A stretch of DNA of 64,000 nt from Patiria miniata (lineage: Eukaryota > Echinodermata > Asteroidea > Valvatida > Asterinidae), in the NCBI RefSeq assembly GCF_015706575.1, contig NW_024037076.1, forward strand, positions 6,916,777 to 6,980,776, read 5' to 3'. Under the pieces are notes generated by a model. That model saw only the letters and a program-made list of their open reading frames with translations. It was not told the DNA's origin and did not search any database. Shown piece after piece: positions 22,128 to 34,507 of the stretch; the stretch's first letter is position 1; each line of letters opens with the position of its first letter. The position numbers and the translations under genes were made by a program.

Positions 22128-23186
22128 AGACCACTTTCAATAGGGTTTCGATTGCTTTTTGAGGGGGGGGGGGGATTTTTGGTCAAGATAACTGGTTCAA
22201 ACCAAGATGGCAGAATGTAATTTTGTGAAGCTGATGGGCAGATTCTTTACACTTATTTCTCTTTGTTCTTTCCATTATTTCTTGCTTGTTTATCTGTTTC
22301 TTATGTAAAATATGCACTAACGTGTATTTGTTATTATTCAAGAGAAAACAAATACCTTTTCAAGCATAAAAAGGCATTTATGTCTATAGATGATTATGGG
22401 GAACGATTTCTGTTGTGCACCTGCACGCTCTGTGTATTCAAGGTATGTGAACATTGCGGTTATTGGAGCATTTGTTGACAGCACAGCTGACAGCTTCATA
22501 TGGAGTGGCCATTCAAACTTGCTACTCTAATTTGCTATTCTAATACAGGTTCAAATGATTATTAAAACAGAATAATAATTCAAGAGAGAAAACCCTTATT
22601 TAGCTGGAAAAAACTCCAGTGACCTTGAATTCCTAAATAGTGGGGTTTCCTTGGGCATATAAAAAGCTGAGCAAGTTTTCCAACCTGATCCTTACTGGGG
22701 AAGTGCAGCGTACAAAATCTTTCTTTTTTTGCAATTCTCATCTTAATAAAACATCCTTTCTTCTACACACCAGCAGAATATCGAATTAAATGTCAAAACA
22801 AATTTAATATATCAACCACATATTTAGAAACAGTGATGAAATAGAGATTGTTTTGTTTGATGAGAGTTTGGAGGTAGAGAATGTCAACGCCACATAATAT
22901 AAACCTAGGCTGAAGCAGCTGATGTAAACACTAACAAGTGTGTTGCCTCATGAACATGTACTTCAAACTAAGAATTGTGGGTTTGCTTTCCAGTTATAAA
23001 TGACCAAAAAGTCTAGGTTGAAATAATGACAATTCTACATTGGGAATTGTCTTAAAAAAAAGGAATAAAAATGAACTTCATTTCTGTATGGTTAAAACCG
23101 AGCACACCACTGTCATGAATAAATAAGTGTATGTAGAATTAAAATTACTAAATTGTATTGAAGTTCGAGTGTTTTGTGTGTCCTTG
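22128..23186 (+). other. NUP188 3' flank / likely 3' UTR
   Basis: Non-coding sequence after the NUP188 stop, including a 12-bp G run at 22163-22174. AATAAA hexamers at about 22745 and 23064 are candidate polyadenylation signals. Which one is used cannot be told from sequence alone. Confidence 0.4.
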
Positions 23187-23580
23187 TTATGTCCCATCTT
23201 GTGTATCCCATGAAAACCTTTGAGGAAGGTCTATGCATATATATACATTATCTTCACAAATCACTTCAATACATAATTGAGGATATTTTTGTCGGTCCAC
23301 ATCCCAGGACTCATGAGGAGGTGGGATCTCGCAGGACGCTTCCCTCCCATTTCGCACACTGCGCTGATGGCTTCTCATGTGTTTCATTGCTTCATTACAA
23401 AGACTAGGCCAATAGAACCTGTTCTTGACAAGTTTCAGGACCTTCCCATATCCAAACTGCTCCATGTTTCTGTGGAGACTCTTGAAATCCTCCTCTCTCT
23501 GCTGTTGGGGAAGCACTACCAGTTACCGCGCTTTCAGCTTTCCTGCCACCCTTCCTATAAATAAGGAGGAGTCCTCTCAC
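23187..23580 (-). mobile_element. Retroelement integrase fragment (zinc-binding part)
   Basis: The minus strand reads a KNRFYWPSLCNEAMKHMRSH stretch preceded by GYGKVLKLV. This fits the HHCC zinc-binding N-terminal domain of LTR-retroelement integrases. It is an old, isolated and broken fragment; family Ty3/Gypsy-like is likely but not certain. No terminal repeats are seen. Confidence 0.55.
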
Positions 23581-24300
23581 CTCGAGGTGACTCCATGCGC
23601 CTATGGCAGCTTCTGCATAACTGTCTCTTTGGACAGCTGCCTCCTGGTAATCCTCACGGGGCTTTCCGACTTTAGCCCCATAAATGTGGCCAATTTACTG
23701 GACTACCTCCGTAAACATAGGCCACACTTCCACCATGTACAAAAACATGTCGAACTTTGTCAAATTTTGATTTTCACATTTAGGCTTAGTTTGTAGGGTT
23801 TTTTGCTTGAGAAGCATACTCACCCTCGTTATACTAAATCAGAAAGTGCTGCCTTTTCCGGATGTCTAATTTTCATGAAATTTCATGTTGAAATTTTGAT
23901 ACGCAAACGTGTGCAAACGAATCATACAAAAACAAACGCAAATGTAACGCTCAGGCACCAGACTATTCCTCATTTGCATACGCGTTCAAAAATCTTGCAC
24001 AATCCAATCGACCTATCGCGGTAGATTTACGTTATAGACTCGTGTCAACACAGCTTGTGAAATATTGTCCAGTTACATGATATACAAATAGATGCGGAAT
24101 GCGTAGAATCTGAGACAAACAAAACTTAGTGTACAAAAACTCCATTGGGTTGTCTAAGGGGCGTGGCTAACTCGCAAACTACGATAGGTCAATAGTACCA
24201 GGGTGAGAGAGCAGGTATCCAATCAGATCGTGAATTCATCAGCCCTTCCCGGCATCCTGTTTGCAGGGCGGCCGGTGGGACGAGCAAAGCCGTACCATAA
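23580..24300. other. Intergenic, with a small dispersed repeat
   Basis: No gene is recognised. The segment 24185-24290, with CCAATCAGATCGTGAATTCA and GGCATCCTGTTTGCAGGGCG, resembles 50990-51055, so it is part of a dispersed repeat. Confidence 0.4.
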
Positions 24301-24305
24301 TTTAC

Positions 24306-24530
24306 ACCAAATCTAACCTCGTCCCCAGGGTGTCGAACAGTACGCGCCCATCACTACCTGCTCTTACTTTTGGAAACGAGGTTGGAAATAAAGTGAGCAC
24401 TGGGGACGAGGTTGCACCTAATCCAGTCAGATTTCAGGTGTACGTGCAACCTCGTCCCCAGTGCTTACTTTATTTCCAACCGCGTAGTGGTGGGCGCGTA
24501 CTGCTCGACACCCTGGGGACGAGGTTGGTG
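24306..24530. repeat. Near-perfect palindromic element
   Basis: The left arm (24313-24415) and the reverse complement of the right arm (24446-24527) share ACCTCGTCCCCAGGGTGTCG, AGTACGCGCCCA and CACTGGGGACGAGGTTGCAC. Arms of about 85-100 bp enclose a short loop, so the sequence could fold into a long hairpin. A related short end (CACACCCTGGAAACGAGGTTG) occurs near 46578-46598. Confidence 0.8.
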
Positions 24531-24549
24531 TACGTGTAGCGTGAATATC

Positions 24550-25568
24550 CGACTCCATTAGTCTGGTTCCCAGACCAAAAGATTCTGACTATTCCTGATG
24601 AATTATTATCAGGTAGCCTCCGGTAATACATTGTATTACAATTTACGTCACGTGACTAAAACGGGAGGAATTCCTCCTTTTTCCGAAAATGTCCGAAGTC
24701 TGCCGAATTCATTTCGTCGACAATCGGATAGTGTCCGAGTATTTCCGAGTATAATTTAGGTTTTATTAACTGCTAATTGCTTATTAAAAACTTTAAAAAA
24801 CTAGTTGATAATTAATATCCATTGTTTTTATTTAGAAAACTTGAAATTCAACGACGATTTTGCACTCGGATCGTATACGAGGGCGAACTTTTTGCTGCGT
24901 CATGCACAAGTTTGAATTTGACGACCGTTACCGGCATTTTCCAAAACTCGGCGTGGTCTCAATTCGGCTCCGCCTGCTTACAGTGCTGTTTGGGTGTCTA
25001 ACTTTGAAGATTCCAGGTCAAAATTAGTCAATGTTTTCTTACAGAAGTATTAAACTGTATATCATAACTGTATGATACATGAAGCAAGTGATTCATTTTA
25101 AAAAAATGATCGGAACATTAAAAGCTTTATGTGATAAAGCGAATTCGTAAACGAAGCCGAGCTTTGAAAAAGGGCAGTCAATGTCGTCATGTTTATTTTT
25201 AGCTACGGAGGCTGCTCGCGCAAGGACTATAGTTGACCAATGGTTAACGAACGTTTGCCCGAACTCTGTCTAGTCGACGATGGTTGACTACGCTAGTCGA
25301 CTATTTGGAACCAGCCTACTGGGGTTGGTTGCTTCGCTGGTAACCAATAGCCGCGCGCATCCATAACGCTAGCAGAGAGCCAGGATCCAGAAGTTTTGCG
25401 ATGACATTTTGACCAGCGTTTGACTAGAGACGTTTGCACATTGCTATCAGTGCGCAGGCGTAAGGTACGTCACAAATCAACCACTAGTCGACTAATGGTC
25501 CTTGCCCGAACTTGGCCTTAGACGTGTAGACGTCGGGGGAAATTGTCAGGTCGGGGAACCAGACTACG
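24550..25568. mobile_element. DNA element with AGTCTGGTTCCC terminal inverted repeats
   Basis: GACTCCATTAGTCTGGTTCCC near 24551 is mirrored by GGGAACCAGACTACGACTCC at about 25550-25570. The interior has no transposase. The part at 24680-24775 resembles 49655-49750 (AAAATGTCC...ATTTCGTC...TATTTAGGTTTT-type words). Confidence 0.5.
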
Positions 25569-26645
25569 ACTCCATGAAATGTGGACTCATTGGTAGTGCG
25601 CACGCGTGAGTACGATACTTTTAGGATCGTAATTGGGGAGAGTGACCTGTCACGTGCGAGGGATTAACCAATAAAAGGGAAAAAGGGGTCCGATTTTCAT
25701 AGGAGTCGGATTTGCATGTGACACCGGATCCCCAGCGTGCCTGCTTAGCGTTAGGGTGACCGTTTTAGCCGATTTTCGGCTTACTTTGACAGAATTTTTG
25801 TTAAATAAAAAAAAAACGAGTTTGACAGAAAATTTGACAGAATGGATTTTTTGGCAGATTTTTGGCAGAATTCTGCAAAAAAACCTATTTACCAGAAAAA
25901 CAGCAAAGTTGAACAAAAAAGTGTACATTTGTTTACAAAAAAGCTTCAGTCCTTTTAAACAAACCCTTGCATAATGGGACAGGTTGGCTGCTAGGCGGAG
26001 GTTCACTGGGAAATGGACATCGTCATTGCGGATCTGCGTTTCGCCCGAAATTTACCAATAATTAATTCACAACATCTTTATGTGACTAGCTTGTTTATTA
26101 TGTAATTTGAATCTTAATTAAAACGCAGTACTACAAATCTGCATGTGATCTTAAGTGTTTATAATGTATTTCGAGTAATTCTGGGGAATTTGGCAGATTT
26201 TTGATAAATCTGACAGATATTTGATGTGCATTTAGCAGAATTTGGCTCTGACCTTACGGTCTACTCCTAGAACTATGATGCTCCGCGTGAGCATAGTAGT
26301 ACTGTACTTACGGTCACCTTGGCTAGCGTACTATTCGACGCAAAAGCACTAAAGGTAAGCGCCTTCCCATCTTTTGTCGTAAAGTTATGGTACAATTTCG
26401 AGAATTATGGCCACATATGTAGCCCCACCATGGCACTAGCACTAGACATGCTAGACGTGTGTTCGCGGTATTCGCGGCCGTACCAGTGGGGCTAGGCCAC
26501 ATGTTAATTATGTAATCGTCCAGGCATGCCAGGCAGCCATGCCCATGGCAGCTAAGGCCAAGTTCGGGCAAGGACCATTAGTCGACTAGTGGTTGATTTG
26601 TGACGTACCTTACGCCTGCGCACTGATAGCAAAGTGCGACGTTAG
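25425..26645. mobile_element. Inverted-repeat DNA element with another element inside
   Basis: The left segment 25428-25518 and the reverse complement of 26560-26643 share about 85 bp including GCGCAGGCGTAAGGTACGTC, ACAAATCAACCACTAGTCGA and CTTGCCCGAACTTGGCC. They flank the AGGGTGACC-ended element at about 25751-26320, giving a nested arrangement. Confidence 0.6.
25751..26320. mobile_element. Dispersed AGGGTGACC-ended element, copy 1
   Basis: The right-hand 340 bp match 58059-58350 in the same orientation, including CCCGAAATTTACCAAT, CACAACATCTTTATGTGACT and TTTGGCAGATTTTTGATAAA. Ends TAGGGTGACC and GGTCACC suggest short terminal inverted repeats. No coding capacity. Confidence 0.65.
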
Positions 26646-27200
26646 GGGCCGCGCCACGTTAGGGTACATCAACAATATACAAACCGGGATAATTCGGGTT
26701 CGATGATACATAATGGGACAAGTATTTTTTTTTTTGAGTTTGACAACTTGGAAATTCGTTTCAGAACTTGATTAATTATTACATTCAAATTGTTTGGTTT
26801 CCATTTCTTAAATATATACATGTACTAAAAAAAAATACAATTAAAGAAACGACATCGATTCATGCATACGGTAGTTTGGTTCAGAAATATATTTAGGCCT
26901 AAAGTTTGGAAAAGTAGTCCTGTAATTAAACTAGTCATGCTAGTAGGATAATAATTCATTATGTCGTTGCGTTGAATAGACGGCGAGGATCCTCCTAACA
27001 GTAACACTACAGCATGCCTTGCCTGCGAACCAAAATGTCACCGTGGTTGTACGTAAGTACGTTCATCCGTACATCTACACTAGTGAGCGCAATAGTCCCT
27101 GCAAAAACGATGTCTGAAAGAAAGGGCAGGACAGGAGACTGGTGACGAGTCTATGATTGGGTGATTTACTCTCCTTTAATTACTGAAATGATGAAAATTA
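26646..27200. other. AT-rich left flank of the tandem array
   Basis: No gene or repeat recognised. The sequence immediately before the array (GATGAAAATTA) differs from the internal unit junction (TATATATAA), which fixes the array start at about 27200. Confidence 0.45.
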
Positions 27201-27649
27201 GAATGATGAAGATAGTTGCTGAGCTGGTTAGGTTGATTTACTGATGAAGACCGAGTTGTCGGTAGCTTTAAGCCGTGGAATGGGAGCCGTGTACTGTAAT
27301 GGAGGCTCAGTATGATGGAATTTGTAGAGGCCTTGGATGCCGTGTAGGCCGTGTAGCCCGTGTAGCCCATGGTTCAACAAGAAAACCAAATTAATACAAT
27401 AATAAATATTGGAACCTACATTTATGAGGTGACATGAAAACACAGTGCAAAATGGTCTGAAATACATGTAATAATTTCCCCCAGTTTCAACTAAATTATC
27501 AAACAAACTGAGAGATTAGATAAGCTATTATAAGCCCCAAATTACTCTAAATTAACCAGCAATAATGATTAAATACGAGGGCATAATCCATATTTAAAAG
27601 AACGAACATGTACCCACAGAGCAACATACGAAGAAAACCCTCGTTATTT

Positions 27650-27965
27650 ATCCCGTTACAAAATAGGCCATCAGCCTCGGTCCAAAATTTAGGCCACCAG
27701 TATCAAATGAGGGGAATAATCATCATAGTGATTTTTGGCAAGGTATACAGCTCCAGAATTAGAAAATATGTGGCAGCATTGCAGCGGTGGCAGCTTTTTT
27801 GGGTGTTATCATCCTTTTTTTCAAAATGCTTGTTACCACTCTAGGGGCGGTATACCTTGCGCATGCGCACTATACCTTGCGCATGCGCACTATAATCATT
27901 TATGCCCTGATTTGATACTGACCAAACCCCAGGCTGATGGCCTAAAACCCCCACAAAATATCCCT
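27650..27965. mobile_element. Hairpin/MITE-like insert in unit copy 1
   Basis: AGGCCATCAGCCTCGG and CCAGTATCAAATGAGGG (27665-27714) are mirrored by CCCTGATTTGATACTG and CAGGCTGATGGCCT (27905-27943). The 190-bp centre holds two NRF-1-type sites. Identical copies exist at 33913-34228 and 40176-40491. Confidence 0.6.
27851..27890. promoter_or_regulatory. Two tandem NRF-1-type palindromic sites, copy 1
   Basis: A 20-bp unit TATACCTTGCGCATGCGCAC occurs twice in a row. Each contains TGCGCATGCGCA, the full palindromic binding consensus of NRF-1/alpha-Pal. Whether it is bound or drives transcription is unknown. Confidence 0.6.
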
Positions 27966-28244
27966 TAAAATCATCTGTAAATGTACTCGCTTTTAGTATC
28001 TACACACGGCCTCTGATGGATGGCATACAGATGATTGTACTTTTGATTGAATGAATAACTGAGAGATTTATTGGAACAATTTCAGGACGAATGTAAGTAA
28101 AATTGGAATCATGTTGTAATTTTCAAGATTTTTAATCACAAGAGGGCGCTATACAAGTTTAACGCTCAAACTTACTAAATCTGAAAGTGTCCTTAAGAAT
28201 CACAGGAGAAGTGCAACGAGTCTACAGTTCAGGTGTTGGCGGGT

Positions 28245-29292
28245 TCACAATCGGTATAGGCTGTCGTCACTGACCTCGGGAAGCATTATCAGTCGTGCCA
28301 CTGGGCGAGTGTAGGTTTTACCTCGAACGCTCACGCTGGTAGTGCCGACACGACTGTCGGAACCCGGAAAGGTCTCTGCAACTCTCCTGATGGGCCACTG
28401 AGCTCTGCTGAGTGCTGGGTTGACAATCATAACGACATCATTGGTGGTCAGGTTTGGACGGTCTGTATGCCACTTCTGGCGCTCATGGACAGACCGCAAG
28501 TAGCATTTGACGAACCCGGACCAAAAGTGATCAGCGAGGACCTGGCCAAGTTAAAATCCCTTGCCGGATAGACCACCTGAGATAGAGACACATCATGCCA
28601 CCCCATCAGCGGAACGTTTGGAGTCACTGGGTTGGGATCTGCAACATTAGATGAGACATATACCCAGAGGCTTGGAATTCAAGATTCCCTCCACTTCAGT
28701 GAGCACGGTGCGTAGTACTGAGTCAGGAATGAACTGCTCATTCTGGGCAACTCTCAGGCCATCTTTCACGGACATGATCTCCTGTTCCCACGTTCCTCCA
28801 AATTGTAGAGCCTTCATGCTTGGCAAGCTCCTGCTGTAAGATGGGATCCATGGCAGCAAAGGCGTCCTGTAGCTCATTATCACCTCCTTTGAAATTAGTG
28901 CCATAGGTGCACAGGATCTCGAATGGTTTTCCTCGTCTGGAGATGAACCGTCTACAGGCCATCAAGAAGGTGTCAGTATCGAGGCTGTCTAGTAGGTCAA
29001 GGTGAATGGCCCTGGTGGTCATACATTTAAATATGATCCCCCAATGCTTCTCGCTCCTTCTCCCAATCTTGCACGTCATTGGACCGAAACAGTCTACCCC
29101 TGTTGAGTAGAAGGGAGGCTTGAAGAGGCGGGGGCGTGCTGGAGGCAGATCTCCCGTCTTTGGAACTTGAGGGCTAGCTCTCCACTTCTGGCATTCGGAG
29201 CACTGGCATTGATGCTTTGAAATTTCCTTCTCTTCCGTGTAGTGTGGAGGCCAGCCCGGGGGAGTGATGGGTGTGAATAAATAAATAAACAC
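28245..29292 (-). mobile_element. BEL/Pao-type pol 3' fossil, in copy 1
   Basis: The minus strand shows a BEL/Pao-style integrase core (FYSTGVDCFGPM and TTRAIHLDLLDSL) at about 29150-28750. A C-terminal domain typical of BEL/Pao (WPIRRVAETFPGSD, then TYTRPVARLIMLP) follows at 28499-28245. Reverse transcriptase of this family is absent from the unit. Broken fossil. Confidence 0.88.
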
Positions 29293-30140
29293 ACCAACAC
29301 GTGGGTTCGAGTCACTCCATGGATTTTAATTCTGTTTAAAGCAAGCGATGCGCAGGCCAACGGCAAGGGAGACAGCACGTTGGGGAATGCGGTGTCACCG
29401 CTTGGTGGCGCTGTCACTTACCGCACTTGGATTATCTTGGATTAATATACCTGCACATCCTTACAATCTTCCCAAACAACAAAGTCGTTGCCCTCGACGA
29501 CAAGTGGAAATCTAGGGTGGAGTAATGACTCATAAAACATGTTAACACTTGAATACAAAACACTTGGATTAAACATTACAATACAACAGTGTAAAGAGCA
29601 ACAAAAACAGTATAAAAAAGTCAAACTTGCTTTTTTAACAGGTCACATGCACATCTTGGCAGTCATCGGAATCAATACAATTTCTCAATAATAACTAAAT
29701 GTGTATACCCATTGTCTACTGTGATTGCAGGGTTCATGAAAATGACTTCTCCATTCATATAAAGGAGCCTCAAAGTTGCAAAGAATAATCAATGAGTTAC
29801 AATCAACTGCTATGTGCCAGTTTCAACAAATTTGGTCAATTTGGATAAATTTTACTGATTCCAAAATTAACAGTTAATGAGGTGTCTTTCCTCCAACAAA
29901 GTTAGTGATCAGAGTCATCTGTGCTCTCATGTTCATTTTCTGGAGCAATTAATTGTTTGACATGGTTCAACAGTTTAACAACACTGGAGAATTTGAACTT
30001 ATCTGGCAGCTTCCCCTTGGTAGTGCGCTTGGATCGTCTAATGAGGGTCTGGGAGTGGCACCCTTCATCGGATGATCAAGTCCAACAGTAAGGCCCAGGT
30101 CAGCTGACTCAGCGGGTGACGACGTTATGCTGCTGCCTGG

Positions 30141-33100
30141 CTAGGGTAGTTCATCACTGGTTACCATCACGTCTGCAGAGTTTTGCCCTGCTTCACCATC
30201 CCGTAATTCATGTTCTGGAGATAAAGTGGTGTCTCTACGGTCTGCAAGGGCCAAGCGGTTAGTCTTGCTGGGGTTTGTATTGTCGTCCTCGTCTTCACGC
30301 GTTGTCTGGCTCGTGGTGTTTCGGTAGTGGATTTGGTCAGCGTTTGGTGCAAGAGTAAGCAGATTACCCCAGTCACCATCAGTACTCTCAGAAGTAGAAG
30401 TGTCCTTCAACGTGGTCTCACTAGCGCGGGTTGTCTCGACTGTCCACATCTGGCGTGGGAATATCCCAAGGACAGTGTTTCAGTTCGCTCCGGTGAAGTA
30501 CCTTTCGTTGACCCTTTGAATTCTGCACGACGTAGACAGGTTGGCCCTGGTATGGTTGGTCTACAACCATATAAGGCTCAGGCTCCCAAAAGTCTTTGAT
30601 CTTCGCCCGCCCCCGGTGAGAGCGGTCCCTCACTAGAACATACTCGCCTGTGTTCAATGGCAGTTCGAACACATGCTGGTCATGCAAGGCTTTCCTCACT
30701 TCAGCTCCCTTGTCAATATTGGTGACTGCTAGCTTTCGGGCTGCCTCCAGTTGTTTCTGGTGTTTCTTTACATAGCAGTCTGCGGTCGTCCCACTGGTCT
30801 GAGGGTGGTCAACATTAAGAAGAAGATGCTGTGGCAGTCGGGCGGTTCTGACAACAGCAGGTGGAAAGGCTTTTATCTGGTGGTAGCGTGCTTGGTGGTG
30901 GTGTATGCCATCACTAGGAATGGTAGGTGTTCAGTCCATCTAGACTTCTTGTGCAAGGGTAGCATCATGAGTAGGTTATGGAGGGTTCGGTTGAATCATT
31001 CACACAAACCATTTCCCTGGGGATGGTAGAGGGTGGTGTGTGAATGTCTAATTCCATAGATCTTGCACAGCTCAGCAATCACTTGTGCCTCAAAGCATCG
31101 TCCATTGTCTGAATGCAGTCGAAGTGGAGCTCAAAAGGGGGTGATTAGGTGTTTTACCTTCGCAATCGTTGATGTCTTCTGGTTTCTTGTAGGTACCGCC
31201 CATGTGAACTTTGTGAAAACATCGGTGAATATCAGGACATTTTCGTATCCATCTGACGAGGACTCAAGGAGGGTGAAGTCCATTGCAACGACTTCTAGAG
31301 GAGCTGTTGCCCTTAGGGTCCCTAGGGGTGGACTGGCCTTTCTGGTAGGTGGTTTTGCCACTGCACACCTTTCACACTGTTTGCACCAAGTATGAACGCC
31401 TTTCTCCATTTTCAGCCAAAAGAACAGGGGTTGGACTGATTGAAGTGCCTCTTAGCCCCGAAGTGTCCCATATCATCATCGAAGGACTTGAAGACGGTGT
31501 CAATCAAGCGTGAAGGAGTAACCAATCGCTCATCCTGTCCATCCCCTGGCAGCATTATTTGACGAAACAGGACCCCATTCTTCAAGTATAGTTGGCCCCA
31601 TTGCTTAAGGATCAAGTCCATGTCCCGAACGTCTCCATCCCTCTCCTGCTTGGAATGTTTACTGCCCCTCTCTACATAGGTGATCACTCAATGCAGAATG
31701 ACATCCTCATCTTGTAGTCTCCTTAGTTCCTGAGGAGTGTACCCAGGAAGACATGGGCTACCCTCACGATGAACAACTCGAATCTGGTGGGGCAAAGTTG
31801 CTGGCATGTCAGTCCCTGCATCGGTAGGACTTGCAAAACTGGTTCGCAAGGCACAGGAAGACAACTCACTGATCTGACACTCTTTATCCTCCTCCTTTTT
31901 CACTTTCAAGTCTGGGCTTTAGCCTCGAGTGTGCATTAGGGGCTTGATTAGTTCTGCCTGGCAGGTACTCTAGATGAAAGTTGAAGGAAGCGAGTTGTTG
32001 TACCCAACGCAATTCTGTACAGCTAAGGTTAGCCGAGTCAAGGAACTTGAGGGGGTTGTGATCAGTGTACACAACACACTTGTTTCCCATCAAATAATCC
32101 TTGAATACTTGACACACTGCCCACCGTACTGCCAACAACTCCAGCTTGAATGATGAATAGTCCTTGTCGTTCCTCTCAGCAGGCCAGAGAGACCTTGATG
32201 CATAAGCGATAACTCGACGGGAACCATCTTCTTGTTGCTGGGACAGAATAGCTCCCAGTTCCTGTGAACTCGCATACTGTCTCCACGACAAATGGGTGAT
32301 ACAGATCTGCAAACCCTGGGACTGGTGCTCGAAGTAGTGATGTCTTGAGGGCTTGGAGTGCCTTCCAGGCTGCTTCATCAAATTCAACCTTTTTGGAGTC
32401 ACTCCTACCTTTGTCCTTGCTGTTCACCCCCCTGAGGTATACCAGAAGAGGCCCGGCAATGCTTGAGTAATTTCTGATGAATTTCCAGAAGTAACCAGTA
32501 AAACCCAGAAATGCTCGCAGCTCAGTTACTGTGGTGGGTTCTGGCCAGTCTTTGACAGAAGAGACCTTCCCTGGGTCAGGCTTGACCCCTTCGCCTGCCA
32601 CCACTAAGTGTCCCAGATTCTTTACCTGTTTCCTGAAGAAGCTGCATTTCTGTGGCTTAATATTGAGACCATACTGCTGTAGACTTGGGAACACAATCTC
32701 AAGGCGCTGCAGGTGTTGTTCAAATGTTGGGGCAAACACGATTATATCTACATGTGTATATGCAAGTACACTTTCTAGCGCTTGGTCATCCAGGCAATGC
32801 TGTATGAGCCCCTGAAACGTTGCAGGGCTGTTACAGAGGCCAAAACCAAGGCATCCTCGTGTACTCAAAGAGCCCGAAGGGAGTCACAAAGGCTGTCTTA
32901 CTGATGTCCCTCTCCTCCATCGCCACTTGGTGATAGCCTGATGCTAAGTCCAACATGCTGAGGTACTTGGCTCCTCCTAATGTCTGTAGTGTTTCGTCTA
33001 TTTGGGGAAGAGGGAATGAGTTCTTCGCAATTACTGTGTTGAGTTGCCTGAAGTCAACACAGACGGATGGAATTATCTTTTTTTTGTGGACTACCACGAT

Positions 33101-33463
33101 CAGGGAGGCCAAAGGACTGGAACTTTCTCGTATGATGCCTGCCTCCTGAAGTTCCTGGATGTGAGCCCTGACTTCACGGTACTGAGAGGGTGGAAGTGAA
33201 CGATATCTCTGTTTGATTGGTGGTGCATTCGCTGTGTCAATCTGGTGTTTTACTGCATCAGTATAGCCCATCATACCTGATGAGTAGGGCATCAAACTGT
33301 GCTTGGTCTTCCACTGTCAGTGGTACCTTGATATCGACCAACTTGGACAGACTAGATTTCCGTTCGGTAGGGGAGCAGACTTGACACTCCAACATCAGCT
33401 GAATGTGGAAGATCTCTCTCGACAGTAACGTCATCTTCCTCAGTCACCAATCTATATATATAA
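30141..33463 (-). mobile_element. Ty3/Gypsy-type pol fossil, in copy 1
   Basis: Recognisable parts from right to left on the minus strand: reverse transcriptase (about 33300-32500, including the VDFRQLN and LDLASGYHQV signatures), RNase H (about 32400-31900, with VVYTDHNPLKFL), integrase zinc-binding and core (about 31690-30750, with VAMDFTLLESS), an integrase C-terminal part (about 30700-30420), and a tail to 30141. No gag is seen. The fossil is broken many times. Sequence divergence from living families was not measurable here. Confidence 0.9.
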
Positions 33464-33912
33464 GAATGATGAAGATAGTTGCTGAGCTGGTTAGGTTGAT
33501 TTACTGATGAAGACCGAGTTGTCGGTAGCTTTAAGCCGTGGAATGGGAGCCGTGTACTGTAATGGAGGCTCAGTATGATGGAATTTGTAGAGGCCTTGGA
33601 TGCCGTGTAGGCCGTGTAGCCCGTGTAGCCCATGGTTCAACAAGAAAACCAAATTAATACAATAATAAATATTGGAACCTACATTTATGAGGTGACATGA
33701 AAACACAGTGCAAAATGGTCTGAAATACATGTAATAATTTCCCCCAGTTTCAACTAAATTATCAAACAAACTGAGAGATTAGATAAGCTATTATAAGCCC
33801 CAAATTACTCTAAATTAACCAGCAATAATGATTAAATACGAGGGCATAATCCATATTTAAAAGAACGAACATGTACCCACAGAGCAACATACGAAGAAAA
33901 CCCTCGTTATTT

Positions 33913-34228
33913 ATCCCGTTACAAAATAGGCCATCAGCCTCGGTCCAAAATTTAGGCCACCAGTATCAAATGAGGGGAATAATCATCATAGTGATTTTTG
34001 GCAAGGTATACAGCTCCAGAATTAGAAAATATGTGGCAGCATTGCAGCGGTGGCAGCTTTTTTGGGTGTTATCATCCTTTTTTTCAAAATGCTTGTTACC
34101 ACTCTAGGGGCGGTATACCTTGCGCATGCGCACTATACCTTGCGCATGCGCACTATAATCATTTATGCCCTGATTTGATACTGACCAAACCCCAGGCTGA
34201 TGGCCTAAAACCCCCACAAAATATCCCT
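33913..34228. mobile_element. Hairpin/MITE-like insert in unit copy 2
   Basis: Same inverted arms and centre as the insert at 27650-27965. Confidence 0.6.
34114..34153. promoter_or_regulatory. Two tandem NRF-1-type palindromic sites, copy 2
   Basis: Same doubled 20-bp unit as at 27851-27890. Confidence 0.6.
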
Positions 34229-34507
34229 TAAAATCATCTGTAAATGTACTCGCTTTTAGTATCTACACACGGCCTCTGATGGATGGCATACAGATGATTG
34301 TACTTTTGATTGAATGAATAACTGAGAGATTTATTGGAACAATTTCAGGACGAATGTAAGTAAAATTGGAATCATGTTGTAATTTTCAAGATTTTTAATC
34401 ACAAGAGGGCGCTATACAAGTTTAACGCTCAAACTTACTAAATCTGAAAGTGTCCTTAAGAATCACAGGAGAAGTGCAACGAGTCTACAGTTCAGGTGTT
34501 GGCGGGT

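Larger units (their letters stand above)
27201..33463 (-). mobile_element. Composite retroelement unit, tandem copy 1 (6,263 bp)
   Basis: First of three head-to-tail units. On the minus strand, right to left, it carries Ty3/Gypsy-type pol parts, then a non-coding stretch, then the 3' part of a BEL/Pao-type pol, then about 1 kb non-coding with a hairpin element. No direct long terminal repeats were found within the unit and its ends are not TG...CA. It is an inactive fossil with at least half a dozen breaks, shared by all three copies. Confidence 0.9.

Noticed and set aside
21776-22143. Alternative + frames over the NUP188 last exon
   Set aside because: Only the frame joined in phase to exon 13 gives the RYFRRGGGPSSP hallmark; the others are shadows.
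31063-31395. Plus-strand open frames inside the array units
   Set aside because: They are shadows opposite the minus-strand integrase fossil.
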